From NCBI GenBank assembly GCA_037349105.1, contig JAYJMM010000119.1, positions 6,893,001 to 6,957,000 on the forward strand: DNA of 64,000 nucleotides, read 5' to 3'. The notes below the pieces were generated by a model. It saw only the letters and a program-made list of their open reading frames with translations, made no database searches and was not told the DNA's origin. Shown in pieces: positions 21,701-32,790 of the stretch. The translations under genes and the position numbers were made by a program. How positions within the stretch are numbered: position 1 is the stretch's first letter; every line of letters begins with the position of its first letter. Source of the DNA: Limnomonas spitsbergensis (lineage: Eukaryota > Chlorophyta > Chlorophyceae > Chlamydomonadales).

Positions 21701-24700
21701 GCACATTGCACATCTAGGGCTCATTGCCCACTGCCCATCTAGATGCTGTAGGGCACGTGCACATTGCACATCTAGGGCTCATTGCCCATTGCACATCTAG
21801 GGCTCATTGAACACTGCCCATGTAGATGCTGTGGGGCGCGTGCCCATTGCACATCTAGGGCTCATTGCCCATTGCACATCTAGGGCTCATTGCACACTGC
21901 CCATCTAGATGCTGTAGGGCACGTGCACATTGCACATCTAGGGCTCATTGCCCATTGCACATCTAGGGCTCATTGAACACTGCCCATGTAGATGCTGTGG
22001 GGCGCGTGCACATTGCACATCTAGGGCTCATTGCCCATTGCACATCTAGGGCTCATTGCACACTGCCCATCTAGATGCTGTAGGGCACGTGCACATTGCA
22101 CATCTAGGGCTCATTGCCCATTGCACATCTAGGGCTCATTGAACACTGCCCATGTAGATGCTGTGGGGCGCGTGCACATAGCACATCTAGGGCTCATTGC
22201 CCATTGCACATCTAGGGCTCATTGCACACTGCCCATCTAGATGCTGTAGGGCACGTGCACATTGCACATCTAGGGCTCATTGCCCATTGCACATCTAGGG
22301 CTCATTGCACACTGCCCATCTAGATGCTGTGGGGCGCGTGCACATTGCACATCTAGGGCTCATTGCCCATTGCACATCTAGGGCTCATTGAACACTGCCC
22401 GTGTAGATGCTGTGGGGCGCGTGCACATTGCACATCTAGGGCTCATTGCCCATTGCACATCTAGAAGCTGTTAGGCACGTGCTCATTGCCCATCTAGGTG
22501 CGGTGTTAAGGGCTCAGATTTAGGACCTATATTTCTGCCCAACCCAGTGCCCATACTGAAGCGATGCCGTTCCAAGCCCACCTATTGCATGTGCCAGCGC
22601 ATCACCTATCCAGGTTCAAGGATCGAGCCCACGTGTCACATTACTTCATGCCCTTTCACCTGTCCAGGCTGAAGGTGAAGCGGTCAGTCCACCTACTGCG
22701 TCGGCTCAGTGTATCTTGTTCGTGACTCAGCTACATGTCAGCTATACTCCAGCCGCTGGCCAGAGTGGCCCCATTTGCAGCCAGCCATGCAGCTTATACC
22801 TGAGGCTGGTCCAGGTTTGGTCCCAATCGGGTCTTCGGTGGCCGAGGGGCAGCCTGCTGAAGTTGTGAACTTCTAGCCGATAAAAGAAACTCTGCATGTG
22901 TGCTACTGCCCCCTCACCTGTCCAGGTGCAGCTTGCAGCGGAGGAGAGGACTTACAGCCGATAAAAGAAACTCTGCATGTTTGATCCTGCCCCCTCACCT
23001 GTCCAGGTGCAGCTTGCAGCGGAGCAGAGGACTTAAACCGATAAAAGAAACACTGCATGTGCTACTGCCCACCTGTTGCATGTGCTACTGCCCACCTGTT
23101 GCATGTGCTACTGCCCACCTGTTGCATGTGCTACTGCCCATCTGTTGCATGTGCTTCTGCCCACCTGTTGCATGTTTTTACTGCCCACCGGTTGCATGTG
23201 CTACTGCCCACCTGTTGCATGTGCTTCTGCCCACCTGTTGCATGTGCTACTGCCCACCTGTTGCATGTGCTACTGCCCACCTGTTGCATGTGCTACTGCC
23301 CACCTGTTGCATGTGCTTCTGCCCACCTGTTGCATGTGCTACTGCCCACCTGTTGCATGTGCTACTGCCCACCTGTTGCATGTGCTACTGCCCACCTGTT
23401 GCATGTGCTACTGCCCACCTGTTGCATGTGCTTCTGCCCACCTGTTGCATGTGCTTCTGTCCACCTGTTGCATGTGCTACTGCCCACCTGTTGCATGTGC
23501 TTCTGCCCACCTGTTGCACGTGCTACTGCCCACCCGTTGCATGTGATACCGCCCACCTGTTGCATGTGATACCGCCCACCTGTTGCATGTGCTACTGCCC
23601 ACCTGTTGCATGTGCTACTGCCTACCTGTTGCATGTGCTACTGCCTACCTGTTGCACGTGCTACTGCCCACCCGTTACATGTGCTTCTGCCCACCTGTTG
23701 CATGTGCTTCTGCCCACCTGTTGCATGTGCTACTGCCCACCTGTTGCATGTGCTACTGCCCACCTGTTGCATGTGCTACTGCCCACCTGTTGCATGTGCT
23801 ACTGCCCACCTGTTGCATGTGCTACTGCCCACCTGTTGCATGTGCTTCTGCCCACCTGTTGCATGTGCTACTGTCCACCTGTTACATGTGCTACTGCCCA
23901 CCTGTTGCATGTGCTACTGCCCACCTGTTGCATGTGCTACTGCCCACCTGTTGCATGTGCTACTGCCCACCTGTTGCATGTGCTACTGCCCACCCGTTGC
24001 ATGTGCTACTGCCCACCCGTCGTATGTGCTATTGCCCACCTGTTGCATGTGCTTCTACCCACAGTTGCATGTGCTACTGTCCACCTGTTGCATGTGCTAC
24101 TGCCCACCTGTTGCATGTGCTACTGCCCACCTGTTGCATGTGCTACTGCCCACTCGTTGCATGTGCTTCTACCCACCTGTTGCATGTGCTACTGCCCACC
24201 TGTTGCATGTGCTACTGCCCACCCGTTGCATGTGCTACTGCCCACCCATTGCATGTGCCTCTGCCCACCCCTTGCATGTGCTATGGCCCACCCGTTGCAT
24301 GTGCTACTGCCCCCTCACCTGTCCAGGTGCAGCTTACAGCGGAGCAAAGGACCGAAACGCGCGGCAGCAAGCTGCAACGTCTGCGCAACCTCCATCTCGG
24401 GAGCCTGCCTGAGGAGGGAGTGGGAGTTTGAATTTGAAATGGGAAGCGAATGCGCAAGACATAAAGATGGGCGGGGGGGCCTGTCTGAGGAGCAAGTTGG
24501 GAGTAGAGATTTGTTGTAGGTACTGCACAGCAACCGCGCAGTATCCCTCCCTGAGACCTGTCTGGGGAAATAGTTTCAAATCCAAATTGAAGGACCCTCT
24601 CCGAGACCCCCGTCTGACCAACCAAGCAAAATTCAAATTGAAGAGCTGAAACCACTGTTCAACCTTCATACCGGGGGACTCTTTTGAGCAGGGAGTCAGA

Positions 24701-26254
24701 ATCAGCGTACCAGTAGTCGGCTCAGATTAGCGCAGCTGAGTCAGCTTAGCTCAAAAGCTGGGTAATCGTTTTGAGGCTGGCTGTTGCTGATCCATGCTGG
24801 CCTCTGCCAGCGAGGGGGACATGCACTCCATGACTCATGTCATGAAAGACACGCATAATAGCATGCATCCTGAATTAGAGGAGAAAGCGTGGTAAAACTC
24901 GCTCTTTCACACTGAATTCGATTTTTAAGACTATCCAAGGTTGGTCGGGCCTTTTTTCCCATTTAAGGCCACTTCATCCACGTTCGTGTGATAAAAAAAC
25001 GCGAAGGTGACCATTTACGATTCATGGTACGGATATCTTATCGGCCGACAAGGAAATTGAGCTAGATGGGTCTTGGTGTGATGGTCCCATGCTTTCATGA
25101 GCTAATAGGCTGCTGCCGACCACAAAACAATTTTGACAGCTGCTGCACCTGCCTCATGCAGAAACTGCGGCAGCATGCACACTTCATATCCTCTTGTGCT
25201 CATGGTCCTCGCTACAGTTTGAAAGCATGTCCTTCTAGAGATGATTGGAGAGACAACCAGCACACACCCTCTCTTTCTCCTTCAGTTGCCTAACACCCAA
25301 ACCCTTGCCTCACTTGTTCAGGCCACTGACATACACCACACGCATCGGCATGCGCGGGACGGCGGGCGGCGGCGGCAGGTGGTGCACCCCTCCTTGGATA
25401 TCCCCAAAGGAAGGGTACAGGCCGCCGCCCCGGGGTGGAGGCGGGAGAACATCGCGCGAGCTGCCGGGGCGGTAGCGCAGCGGGCTCCTGCTCCGCCTCC
25501 GACCCTCATCCCTGCCGCTGCGACCCCGCTCTCGGCTGCGCTCCAGTCGCCTGTCCCGACTTCGGTCCCGCCTCATGTCCCCACTGCTGTCCCGTTTCCG
25601 CTCGCGGCTGCTGTCGCGTTTCCGGTCCCTGCTGCTGCCCCGCTTCCGGTCCGAGCGGTCCCTGCCGCCGTTCCTCGCAGGGGACGAGGAGGAACGCTTC
25701 TTCTCACGGCTGCGGGATCGCGCAGGCGACTCGCTGGATGGGCTGCTGGTATCCTTCTCCCTGCCCTGCTCGCCGGGAGGCGAGGCGCCGGCGTCACCGT
25801 CACCGTCACCGTCACCGTCAGCGCCAGGTAGCAGGCTACCACTGCCATAGCTCAACTGCTCTTCGTCCTCCTCAACAACGGCGGTGCCGCCGTCATCCCC
25901 TGCCCCACCACTGGTGGGGCCCTCACCGACCTGGGCCCTGTCCCCATCACCACTCTCCACAGCGGACGGGCTCTGGCTGCGGCTGCGGCTGCGGCTGGTG
26001 ATGCTGTCCTGGTCATCGTCACGCACATGCGTCCCATTCTCCCTCCTTGCGTCCCTCCGCTCATCATCACCCCCGTCCGCCGTTGCCGGGAGCCCCAGCG
26101 CAACGTGCTCGGCGTCGTCTGGAACCTCGTCCCCCAGGAGCATCCAGCCCTCAGCAGCCAGCGACTCCAGCTGGGCGCCCTGGCTCCTCAGCCGGTCCGC
26201 CATCTCTGAGATCGAGCGGCAGCCGGCGTACAGCTCGCGGCAGGGCAGCTGCAT
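18750..26254 (-). CDS. SR45/RNPS1-type splicing factor (RS-RRM-RS), 587 aa
   Basis: Five exons read leftward: 25314-26254, 24319-24408, 21031-21187, 20525-20634 and 18750-19215. Phases 2, 2, 0 and 2 all close, giving 588 codons with the stop. Residues 90-300 form an acidic and Arg-Ser-rich domain. Residues about 304-390 form one RRM: VVYVSGL (RNP2), FGPLLRCKLHLDRATDLP, then KGTAELEFET (RNP1). A Pro/Arg/Gly linker leads to a second RS domain ending SSRR. RS on both sides of a single RRM is the plan of plant SR45, the counterpart of animal RNPS1, a nuclear spliceosome and exon-junction-complex factor. The RNP1 aromatic positions are partly replaced (A, E), so RNA contact may be weak. The start at 26254 is the first Met; an upstream exon ending before GGCCATGCAG is possible. 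Introns 2 and 4 hold satellites and MITEs. Confidence 0.72.
19245..19450. repeat. tandem repeat in SR-gene intron 4
   Basis: Four units of about 50-62 bp are built on GTTACAAGGGGTTGCAGACG followed by TGAAGGGTT and TTAGGGTTT-like tails. Confidence 0.8.
19480..19665. repeat. tandem repeat in SR-gene intron 4
   Basis: Four degenerate units of about 50-60 bp share GGGGTCCAACAGGGCACTG and CCCTGCTGC-GGAAAG. Confidence 0.75.
19705..19895 (+). mobile_element. MITE-like element, hAT-type termini (family 1)
   Basis: 191 bp, left end CAGTGTATTTTTTTTCCG, right end CGGAAAAAGAAACACTG. The 8-bp flanks are TTCACCAC and TTCAACGC, six of eight matching, which fits a decayed 8-bp hAT target duplication. It sits in intron 4 of the SR-type gene. 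Confidence 0.7.
20110..20210 (-). mobile_element. truncated family-1 MITE
   Basis: GGCCAGAGGCCAGCTGACATG, TAGCTGAGTTACGAAG and AAAGAAATACTG match one half of the 19705 element in reverse. The other end is missing. Confidence 0.55.
20450..20519 (+). repeat. dispersed repeat (family 2) abutting a splice donor
   Basis: CAATCGCCGAGCCTTTGCAG, then ATGGCCCAGAGGTG and TATGTCATTGACC. Read on the gene strand it begins about 8 nt after the GTGAGG donor of exon 4 of the SR-type gene. Confidence 0.65.
21270..21500 (-). repeat. three degenerate copies of the SR-gene exon 3 acceptor region
   Basis: GTGCCCTTGGACGG.. followed by AGGTCGGTGGAGGTGCTCAA recurs at about 21280, 21360 and 21450, separated by TTAGGG/CCCTAA-type sequence. 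It resembles the true exon start at 21165-21190 (GTGCCCTTTGGCAGGTCAGT). Confidence 0.65.
21672..22490. repeat. 83-bp satellite with internal 25-bp subrepeats
   Basis: Each unit holds two GCACATCTAGGGCTCATTGC-type subunits and one ATGCTGTAGGGCACGTGCAC block. Blocks start at 21743, 21826 and 21909. Neighbouring units mostly alternate between TAGGGCACGTG and GGGGCGCGTG variants, giving a 166-bp higher-order period. There are about ten units, all inside intron 2 of the SR-type gene. Confidence 0.9.
22707..22894 (+). mobile_element. MITE-like element, hAT-type termini (family 1)
   Basis: 188 bp, left end CAGTGTATCTTGTTCGTGAC, right end GATAAAAGAAACTCTG. Its right end is then duplicated twice with the exon-donor segment at 22895-23055. 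Confidence 0.65.
22895..23055 (-). repeat. copies of the SR-gene exon 2 donor segment
   Basis: CCCCTCACCTGTCCAGGTGC and AGCTTGCAGCGGAG occur at about 22910 and 22986. They match the true exon 2 end and donor at 24311-24350. Each is followed by the MITE tail GATAAAAGAAAC. Confidence 0.8.
23057..24310. repeat. 23-bp minisatellite, about 54 copies
   Basis: The unit is GCATGTGCTACTGCCCACCT plus GTT. A 23-bp period without stops makes long open frames of a 23-residue Cys/His-rich repeat in all plus frames; these are not genes. The array lies between the copied donors and the true exon 2 donor of the SR-type gene. Confidence 0.95.
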
Positions 26255-29200
26255 GGCCCTGCCGCAGCCAGCCTACGGCAAAGGGGGAGAGCATGGGGCG
26301 GCAGCTGCTTTCCACCTAGACTCTTACAGTCTGTGCTTGAGCCTCTGAAATACAAGTCTGCCTGTCGCCCTGTATTCTCCTCGTGCAGCCGCTTGCTGCA
26401 GCGAGTTGAGGACGCACAGGGGCACTGCAGGCTCTGTTAGAGAGATGAAAGCAGAGCTGAGGCCGGCCATGCACCTTGCACGGTGCATGGAAACACTTCA
26501 GGCTCTGTTACAGCAACAGATGAAGGCAGGGGTGTGGCCGGCCATGCCCCCGCATGGCCATTGTCAAATGGCTGGTTCACGCCACTCTTGCGCAAGGCGA
26601 GGCAGCCATATCTCTCGGCTGATGAACCATGGGCGGCGGCATTGGCAGCAACTGGAGGCCCCCCCCAGGAAGCTGTTCTGCGGCTTGCCCTGCAGCAGCT
26701 GCATGCGCTGAGGCGCTGTCCAGCTGATGGATATGCTGTGCTGTCATCCCATTCCTGCTCTTTCGGCAAGCCAATCACAGGCAGCAGAGGTTCAATCCCA
26801 GCAGAGGCTCAGGGGTACCTGCGGCTTGTTCCTAGCTGTGGCTCAATCCCATCTGCATTTAAGGCCGTAGCAGCTCAATCCCAGCAGCGTATGGAAGCAG
26901 CAGGGGCTCAATCCCAGCCGCGGAGGAATCGCATGCAGATCCGGCTCCTGAGGAGCTCGGCGGAGGTGCGCACCCAACCAGAAATTGCATCCCCTTGCGT
27001 GGGGCGTACCTCATCGTTCACCATCTTCGTCGACAGCGCTGGTGACAGTCGCCCTGAGATCACCACAGACGGCAACTAATGAGCGCTTCAAGGTCGATCC
27101 AAGATGTCTATGGAAGTCGAAAGTGGCTTGTCCCCGTCCAAGATCTTCCACGCAGGCTCGAACTCTCGAAATGAACATTGCAAGGCAAACATGAAAAATA
27201 AATCTCACCTCCTATAGATTTTCAGATTCCGCGGAATAATCCTGGTGGCCGCGACACTGACGACCTTGGCGGAACTTTTATGAAGGGCTTGTCGATACAA
27301 ATACTGCTGCTATTCACTGGGACAGTGATAAATCTCGAACAATTCACGTGTTATCAGTCTCAGTAGCAGAAGGCACGGCACGCTTTCAGGGAAGCAATCG
27401 TAATATACCCTAGCAGGGTCTGGTTCAGGGCAAGGGGGTCAGGGGAAAGTTCTCAAGTTGTCAGGGGGTCTGATTGTTCTTTCTGAAGTGCCCGCTATCA
27501 TCTTTTTTCATACCGGTACTGTGCCGGTCCCCAGGTGCCGGTAGTGAAAGTGCACCTGATCAGAAACCCCATCCGTAATCCGTTTGCCTTTCAGACTTGA
27601 CACAAACTAATGTCCAGATGAGGAGATGGAAGCGCAAACAGCAGGAGTGGTCATCCACCAACTCGCCAAGTGTCTGGCAAGTTGGCTAGCCTGCCCTCTT
27701 GCAGCCCGCATCTGCTTTACTTCCACACTGTACTTCTTGGGTGACATTATATTGAATGGTTCTTATCAGTGACAGAATGGGCTGCTACTGCAATGCATCG
27801 TTTCAAGCCTTGCTTCGTCTGTATCCCTTGGTATCGACCTCATCCATCTCAAAATCTGAGTCTACCAAATCGGTATTGCTGCTCGGTGTTACTGGTGGTT
27901 GTTAAGCTGTGTCGGCTTGGGGACAGCGGAAGGATGACATAACTTTGGCAATACTTCAGCCAAACCGCCGCCCAGGATCCGGCCTTCGGCCGAAGACAAC
28001 CGTCGATGATTTGCGGCCTACGGCTGCAATCTCCCATTTTTAACTCCCTGCCGGGGCCTTCGGCATGTTATTTTTCTCTGGAAATCTTCAAACGCCGATC
28101 GGCAGTGATGTCCCTAATACTGTATACCGGTATGATTAATGTCTTTTGCCTTCTCATCAGGCAAAAAAATTGCGATAAATTTGAGTTCCTTTTCACTGCA
28201 TGGTCAAAAAATAATTTCTTTAGCCGCGGTTGCCATCAATAGTTTAATATTAATCCGTGCAGCCTCTTTAATGGACAGCTGGTAATACGCCAGCGAGATA
28301 GGGCATAGCAACAGCAGAGGGGGGGAACACATGCAACATGATGATAACTAACACGGTAGTAGAGTGGAAATGTGTGGGAAACTTTGATTGTGCGGTACCG
28401 GTACTCACACGCAAGAACTTCAGAATTGAATGATGAAGTTTAGACGTGCGACCCATACATTAGTACCAAGTTATAAGTAAATTACATGAAATTCCGTGTG
28501 GGCCAGTTACCATTACAGGCAACGGACGTCTACGTGGTAACAAATAAGGGCCGATACAGGTTTGGATCCTGGTATGAATGGCTAAAAACGAACAAAAATG
28601 GAAATTGTGGACGCCAGTATGAAGACCTGGACGCTACTCACCATTTACAAAATGTGGTTACTGTGCTGCCAATTTAATTTGGGAATTAAACTTTGGGGGA
28701 AGGTACCCCACTTTAAAGCAACGGCAACCCTAAAACCGAATCACCACAATTTGTAAAACCCTTTCTCCCAAATCCTCAAATTAGGGGATGTTGTGAGCTG
28801 GTTGGAGGCTCGTGTGCACGGTTGGGACTTGAGGGTGCTGTGTTTGCAACGTGCTCCCAGCCCTGACTCATGCCGATAGCATGGGTGGGGGTGCTGTTGA
28901 TGATATGTAAATAAATCGAAGCCCCAAAGTGTTGTCGGTGTGACCAATGATATATTCACACGAAATGCTCCGGTGAACCTCATCTGAACACTAGAACATT
29001 TGCATGATGTGACTCGTTACGTCTGGACCATGGGTTCAGTGGCCACGCACTACACCATCACTAACTGATAATAACTGCCAGCGAAACCAATTGCCCGGTA
29101 ACTCACCGCACTCCCATCCCTCACAGAGTCACAAGTGGTCGGAAGCTGTCGTATACATGCTGCACCCTGACGTGATAGGCAAGAACCCGTTTCCTGTAGC

Positions 29201-29518
29201 GCTGTTGGCCACAGACGTGTGAACGTGTCCCTTAAATATGTCTGAGCACTGTAACTCTTCGCCTCTTTGCGTTGTCAAGATACGCGCCAATGCGCTTGGT
29301 CGAACTACTTTTCTTTGGTCGCACTACGAAGAGCCTCAAATATCAGATGGCCTACTTTGCACACTTCGACGTCCCGCATTTCATACTCATTCCGTTTATT
29401 GTTGCCGTACGTTTGGCACAATCTTCCCTACAAGATAAGGTTGCATTCATTGCAGTAATTTGTTCCAAAAGTCGTCCTCCTCCCTCTCCTTTCAACCCCC
29501 AAAGACAGCTTCTGTACC
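26255..29518. other. intergenic stretch, no supported gene
   Basis: 26405-26570 is a two-copy repeat of about 87 bp (CAGGCTCTGTTA..GGCCGGCCATGC). An open frame at 26483-27079 (+) has balanced composition but no recognisable domain, and GGCTCAATCCCAGC recurs several times in it. 27100-29500 shows nothing I can support. The promoter of the SR-type gene should lie just above 26254. Confidence 0.4.
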
Positions 29519-30249
29519 ATGTCCTTCGCATTGAACTACCGTGGAGGTGCTGGTGTCGTTGTTCGCCCATCTGCGAGCAAGGCCAGGATGCAGCCGCTAG
29601 TGCGAGCCCACGCGATCCCAACGGTCAGTGAACGATTCCGGACTGCGATCCTCGGATACAAGCGTGCACATCTAAATCCCTTTCGACATCTCTAGATCCA
29701 TCCGTCGATGCACACACATTGCTTATCCCCCTGAACAAAGCAAGATCCTGCATCATCGGCGGAAACTAGAATCGGCAAATGGCAACTTCTCCATGGATAT
29801 CTTCCTTGGATCGCGATGATCCGTCAGGAATCTGGAACTTGTGTTGTCTTAAAGGATCGCCTGCAGCAGCTGTAGCAAACGCTAACGCGGACTGGACTCG
29901 TGCCTGATTTAGTTTGTGGGGTTCACACACCCTCGGGGTTCAAGTTGGGTTCCCCAAGTTGCTAGCTCTGGTCCAGTTAGTGTCCTGAACGAGATTGCTG
30001 AAAGTTGCCTGGTCTGTCACTGCTCCTTTTGCTGTGCAGAGGTCAGCAGGGACTCAGGGAGCTCAGGCTGCTGCCGCAGCTGCTCTGTCGCTGATGCTCT
30101 TGGCCGCACCGGCCGCCTTCGCGGAGAGCAAGCCGGTCGACGAGGCTGCTATCAAGTCTGCCATCTGCTCCAGCATGCCCACGTCCGAGCGTTGCCTCAA
30201 GAACTCAGCTCTGCCGCAGCAGGCTGCCCCTGCGAAGTCTGCCAACTAG
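29519..30249 (+). CDS. psbTn: PSII 5-kDa lumenal protein PsbTn, copy 1 (104 aa precursor)
   Basis: Two exons, 29519-29623 and 30040-30249, join in phase 0 (donor GTCAGT, acceptor GTGCAG). The precursor starts with an Arg/Ser-rich chloroplast transit peptide (MSFALNYRGGAGVVVRPSAS). A hydrophobic thylakoid-transfer segment LSLMLLAAPAAFA ends in an AxA processing site. The mature part is about 40 residues with CSSMPTSERC, two Cys eight residues apart around a Pro-Thr. This matches the C-x3-PT-x3-C pattern of plant nuclear PsbTn, a lumenal photosystem II subunit. Its exact role in PSII is not settled; the Cys pair probably forms a disulfide. A paralogue lies at 33927-34706. Confidence 0.7.
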
Positions 30250-30789
30250 ACTGGCAGGTCCCATGATGCTTGAGCGTCTTCTTGGGTTGCTCCCCAGTCC
30301 CCATTGACTTCAACATAACGTCTCAGACAACATTATCTTGCACATTCAGTTCTGCATATGGGTCACAAGCGAGCTGAACATACTTTTGTATAATAGCATA
30401 ATTCAGCCAGGGAACTGGAGCTGACTAGGCGTGCGAGGAGGGTGTATCTTCTGTACATTGTGCTTTCCTGCCGTTTCTCTCTGCTTGTCTCTTTCGAAAA
30501 TGGCTTGGGGTGGTTGTCACAGTGATGTAACAACTATGGGACCCAAATTTGTGGACAAAAATGTGTTTGTGAGAGGGGCAGCGACGCTGGCCAGCTGCTC
30601 TTTAGGAGGCGCAGGTAGCCGTCACATGAGGCGGACAGCACGGGGCCAGGCTACAAGGTCATGTTGTCTAATTTTTGGAGGCTTTGCAATGGCTTTGCTG
30701 CTGGACTGTGGATATCAGTCCCCTGGTGGACATCGTGCATCTCCCACAAAATCTCAGCACCGTATGCATTTCCTGTATCCGAACTTCCT

Positions 30790-30845
30790 ACGTGACTTTA
30801 CACCTCATGGCCCTGCTCAAAAAGGCTCGGCGGCGTGGCTGCCTG
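30790..30845 (-). repeat. dispersed repeat (family 2)
   Basis: TTTACACCTCATGGCCCTGC, then TCAAAAAGGCTCGGCGGCGT. It is embedded in the possible LINE remnant region. Confidence 0.6.
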
Positions 30846-30883
30846 ACTTAGGGGTTGGGAGGAAAGAGCGGCAAACACAAGTT

Positions 30884-31075
30884 TGGAATGCGGCTGATGC
30901 TGCGGACATGATGTGCGTAGCCAGGCCGCATACCCAGCACGGACAGCATCAGCGCCCCCCGTGGTGGGATGAGGAGGTACAGAAAGCGTATGCTGAACTG
31001 CGATCATTGTCGCTGAGCGGTGCCCCGGGAACGGAGCGCAACACAGCCAGGCAGCATTGGTATGTATTTAAATGA
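30884..31075 (+). pseudogene. possible non-LTR retrotransposon (LINE) remnant
   Basis: The open frame ends with PPWWDEEVQKAYAELRSLSL and a basic stretch. A WWD-E motif of this kind is common in the linker between endonuclease and reverse transcriptase of LINE proteins. No RT motif follows; the frame stops at 31075. The assignment rests on this short motif only. Confidence 0.3.
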
Positions 31076-32093
31076 TTAAATGTGGAAGGCCTAATGAACT
31101 TCTATGGTGCTGAAATGAGAGTGAGACTGCGGTATGTAGGAGCCTACGGTAAAGCCGCATACAAGGGAAAGCCAGAGAAGTGCAAATAAGTAGGCATCGG
31201 CAATATGATATCATATTACATAGTATATAAAGTATATTATACTTGACATCATACATATTCGAATTCGGCATATCAGATATACTTGATATCAAGTCAGGAT
31301 ATTCGAATGTCGCGACTGAAAACGCGGAAATACAGCATTTCAGCCGAGGGGGGGGGGGGGACAACTAATACACCCTCTCCTCGAAGAGTATGGAGCTTGA
31401 CGAGAGCTTTCCATATCTGGTCTTAAATGCTTTTTGGCCCAAAGGTGACTGAGGTACAGAGAGCCAAACAATGAGGATTTCGTAGATTTCACAGAAGCTT
31501 ATTTTGAGAATAGCATCTCAGCTCCGAGAAAAGTGCATAATATGAAGATCTTACTCCACATGGTAGGGCCTGGGCTTTTCAACGACCCCCTAAGCATGGT
31601 AAACGGTCAACGTTAAGTACCCGGTCATCGCATGTCAAACTAGGAGGGGGGGGTCAAGGCCCCTAATAAAACGTTTGTCTTTTTTCTTGAAGCCGAGATA
31701 CCCTCCCAAAAGTCTTTAGGTGCAACTCCCATGTCAAACGGATGAGTTTTAGAGAATTAAGGGGGATGGGGTCTCTACATTTTTTGTCTGCCCCCCCTCG
31801 ATTTCAGCTACTTTCGGCTACTTGCGAGACAAGCGCAGGCGTTCTCGTCCGATTCTATACACTAATAATAATTGTGTGACCTGGAAAGTAAATATCTATC
31901 CTTCTCGACAATGGCAGGCCCATGCACTTAGGGAACGAGTGGGAGCCTGATGTCGTTGCATCAAGTGTCCAGGAAACTAGAGTCTTGAGACACAATCATG
32001 CACGTCAGGTTCGTCTGCGTACAGATCAGATGCACAAGACAGCAGGGTGGGAGGAAAACCTTTCATAGCAATTGAAGTATTTCAGTATCAGAC
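31076..32093. other. intergenic, no gene seen
   Basis: AT-rich DNA with TATATA-like runs around 31200-31300 and homopolymer G near 31345. Nothing recognisable. Confidence 0.4.
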
Positions 32094-32372
32094 ATGTGGC
32101 CATGGCACCGGGGGAACCTGTCAGAGTTTGTCAATGGCCTGCAAATGCACTTAAGGAATCTCTGTGGCTGCCATGAGGCTGCTGTCTATCCATGTCACCA
32201 CCTGCGTAGCGGAGCGGAATGGTCAGCATGGGGGCAGACTTCCGCCAATAGCCGCTCTCGCCTAGGCATCGCGCGGGCTGAAAAGCTGATTTATGTCAAG
32301 GCAAACCATGACGACGGCGAGGTCAAGGAGGTTCAGCACGAGGGGATTTCTCTGAACTACTACTCCGACTGA
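32094..32372 (+). pseudogene. hAT-type transposase C-terminal remnant
   Basis: The last third of this 92-codon frame reads EWSAWG, NSRSRLGIARAEKLIYVKAN. That is the typical end of the hAT dimerisation region (S-x-W-x-x-G, then N-R-L-x-x-x-R-x-EKL). Upstream transposase sequence is not found in any frame, so it is a decayed fragment. It could represent the autonomous source of the family-1 MITEs, but no terminal repeat links them. Confidence 0.5.
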
Positions 32373-32469
32373 CATGAGACCTTACAAACAATCATGCTAT
32401 GAGTCTCAAATGTATGCCTAGTGAACATGTGAGGAACACCGAAACCCGCACCAAGAGTTCCTTGCAATA

Positions 32470-32790
32470 AATTTGGGTCCCAGATGGTAAGGGTGCTTCG
32501 CACTTTAGAGAATCATCGGGATTGCTAAGGTGCCCTCAGGGCACCTGAGGCCTGCCTGCGGCCCTCCACCTACGGTGGAGTAGCAGAGCCGCGGCGTAAC
32601 CTCCCCGAGGTCAATTTGGGTCCCAGACGGCATGGGGCCCCAAAAATGCCCTCCACTTTGTGTCCCTCCGCGTAGTGAGGAGACCTCGCCTGCTTGCAGA
32701 GGAGATTTTTTGGTAACCCCCGCCGAGACCCCCGCGAATTAAATTTGGGTCCCTGACCGGTAAATGGCCCACAACTAGCCCACCACTTAG
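32470..32790. repeat. three degenerate units starting AATTTGGGTCCC
   Basis: Units begin near 32470, 32613 and 32742, about 130-140 bp apart. They share AATTTGGGTCCCAGACGG, a CCCTCCAC block and a GTGGAG/TAGTGAGG block. Confidence 0.65.

Noticed and set aside
22900..24519. Long Cys-rich open frame of 539 codons
   Set aside because: It is the 23-bp minisatellite read in one frame; the other plus frames are equally open and the array lies inside an intron of the SR-type gene on the other strand.
25575..26348. Plus-strand frames opposite the SR-type exon 1
   Set aside because: They mirror the Arg-Ser and Asp-rich codons of the minus-strand exon, which joins in phase to a complete RRM.
26785..26925. 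tRNA gene suggested by GGTTCAATCCCAGC
   Set aside because: The B-box-like motif recurs several times without an A box, acceptor stem or anticodon arm at the right distance.
26483..27079. 198-codon plus-strand frame as a gene
   Set aside because: No domain, no splice-supported partner exon, and it contains repeated GGCTCAATCCCAGC segments. It may be chance in GC-rich DNA.
32094..32372. Active hAT transposase gene
   Set aside because: Only the C-terminal dimerisation-like end is present; the catalytic part is missing in every frame nearby.
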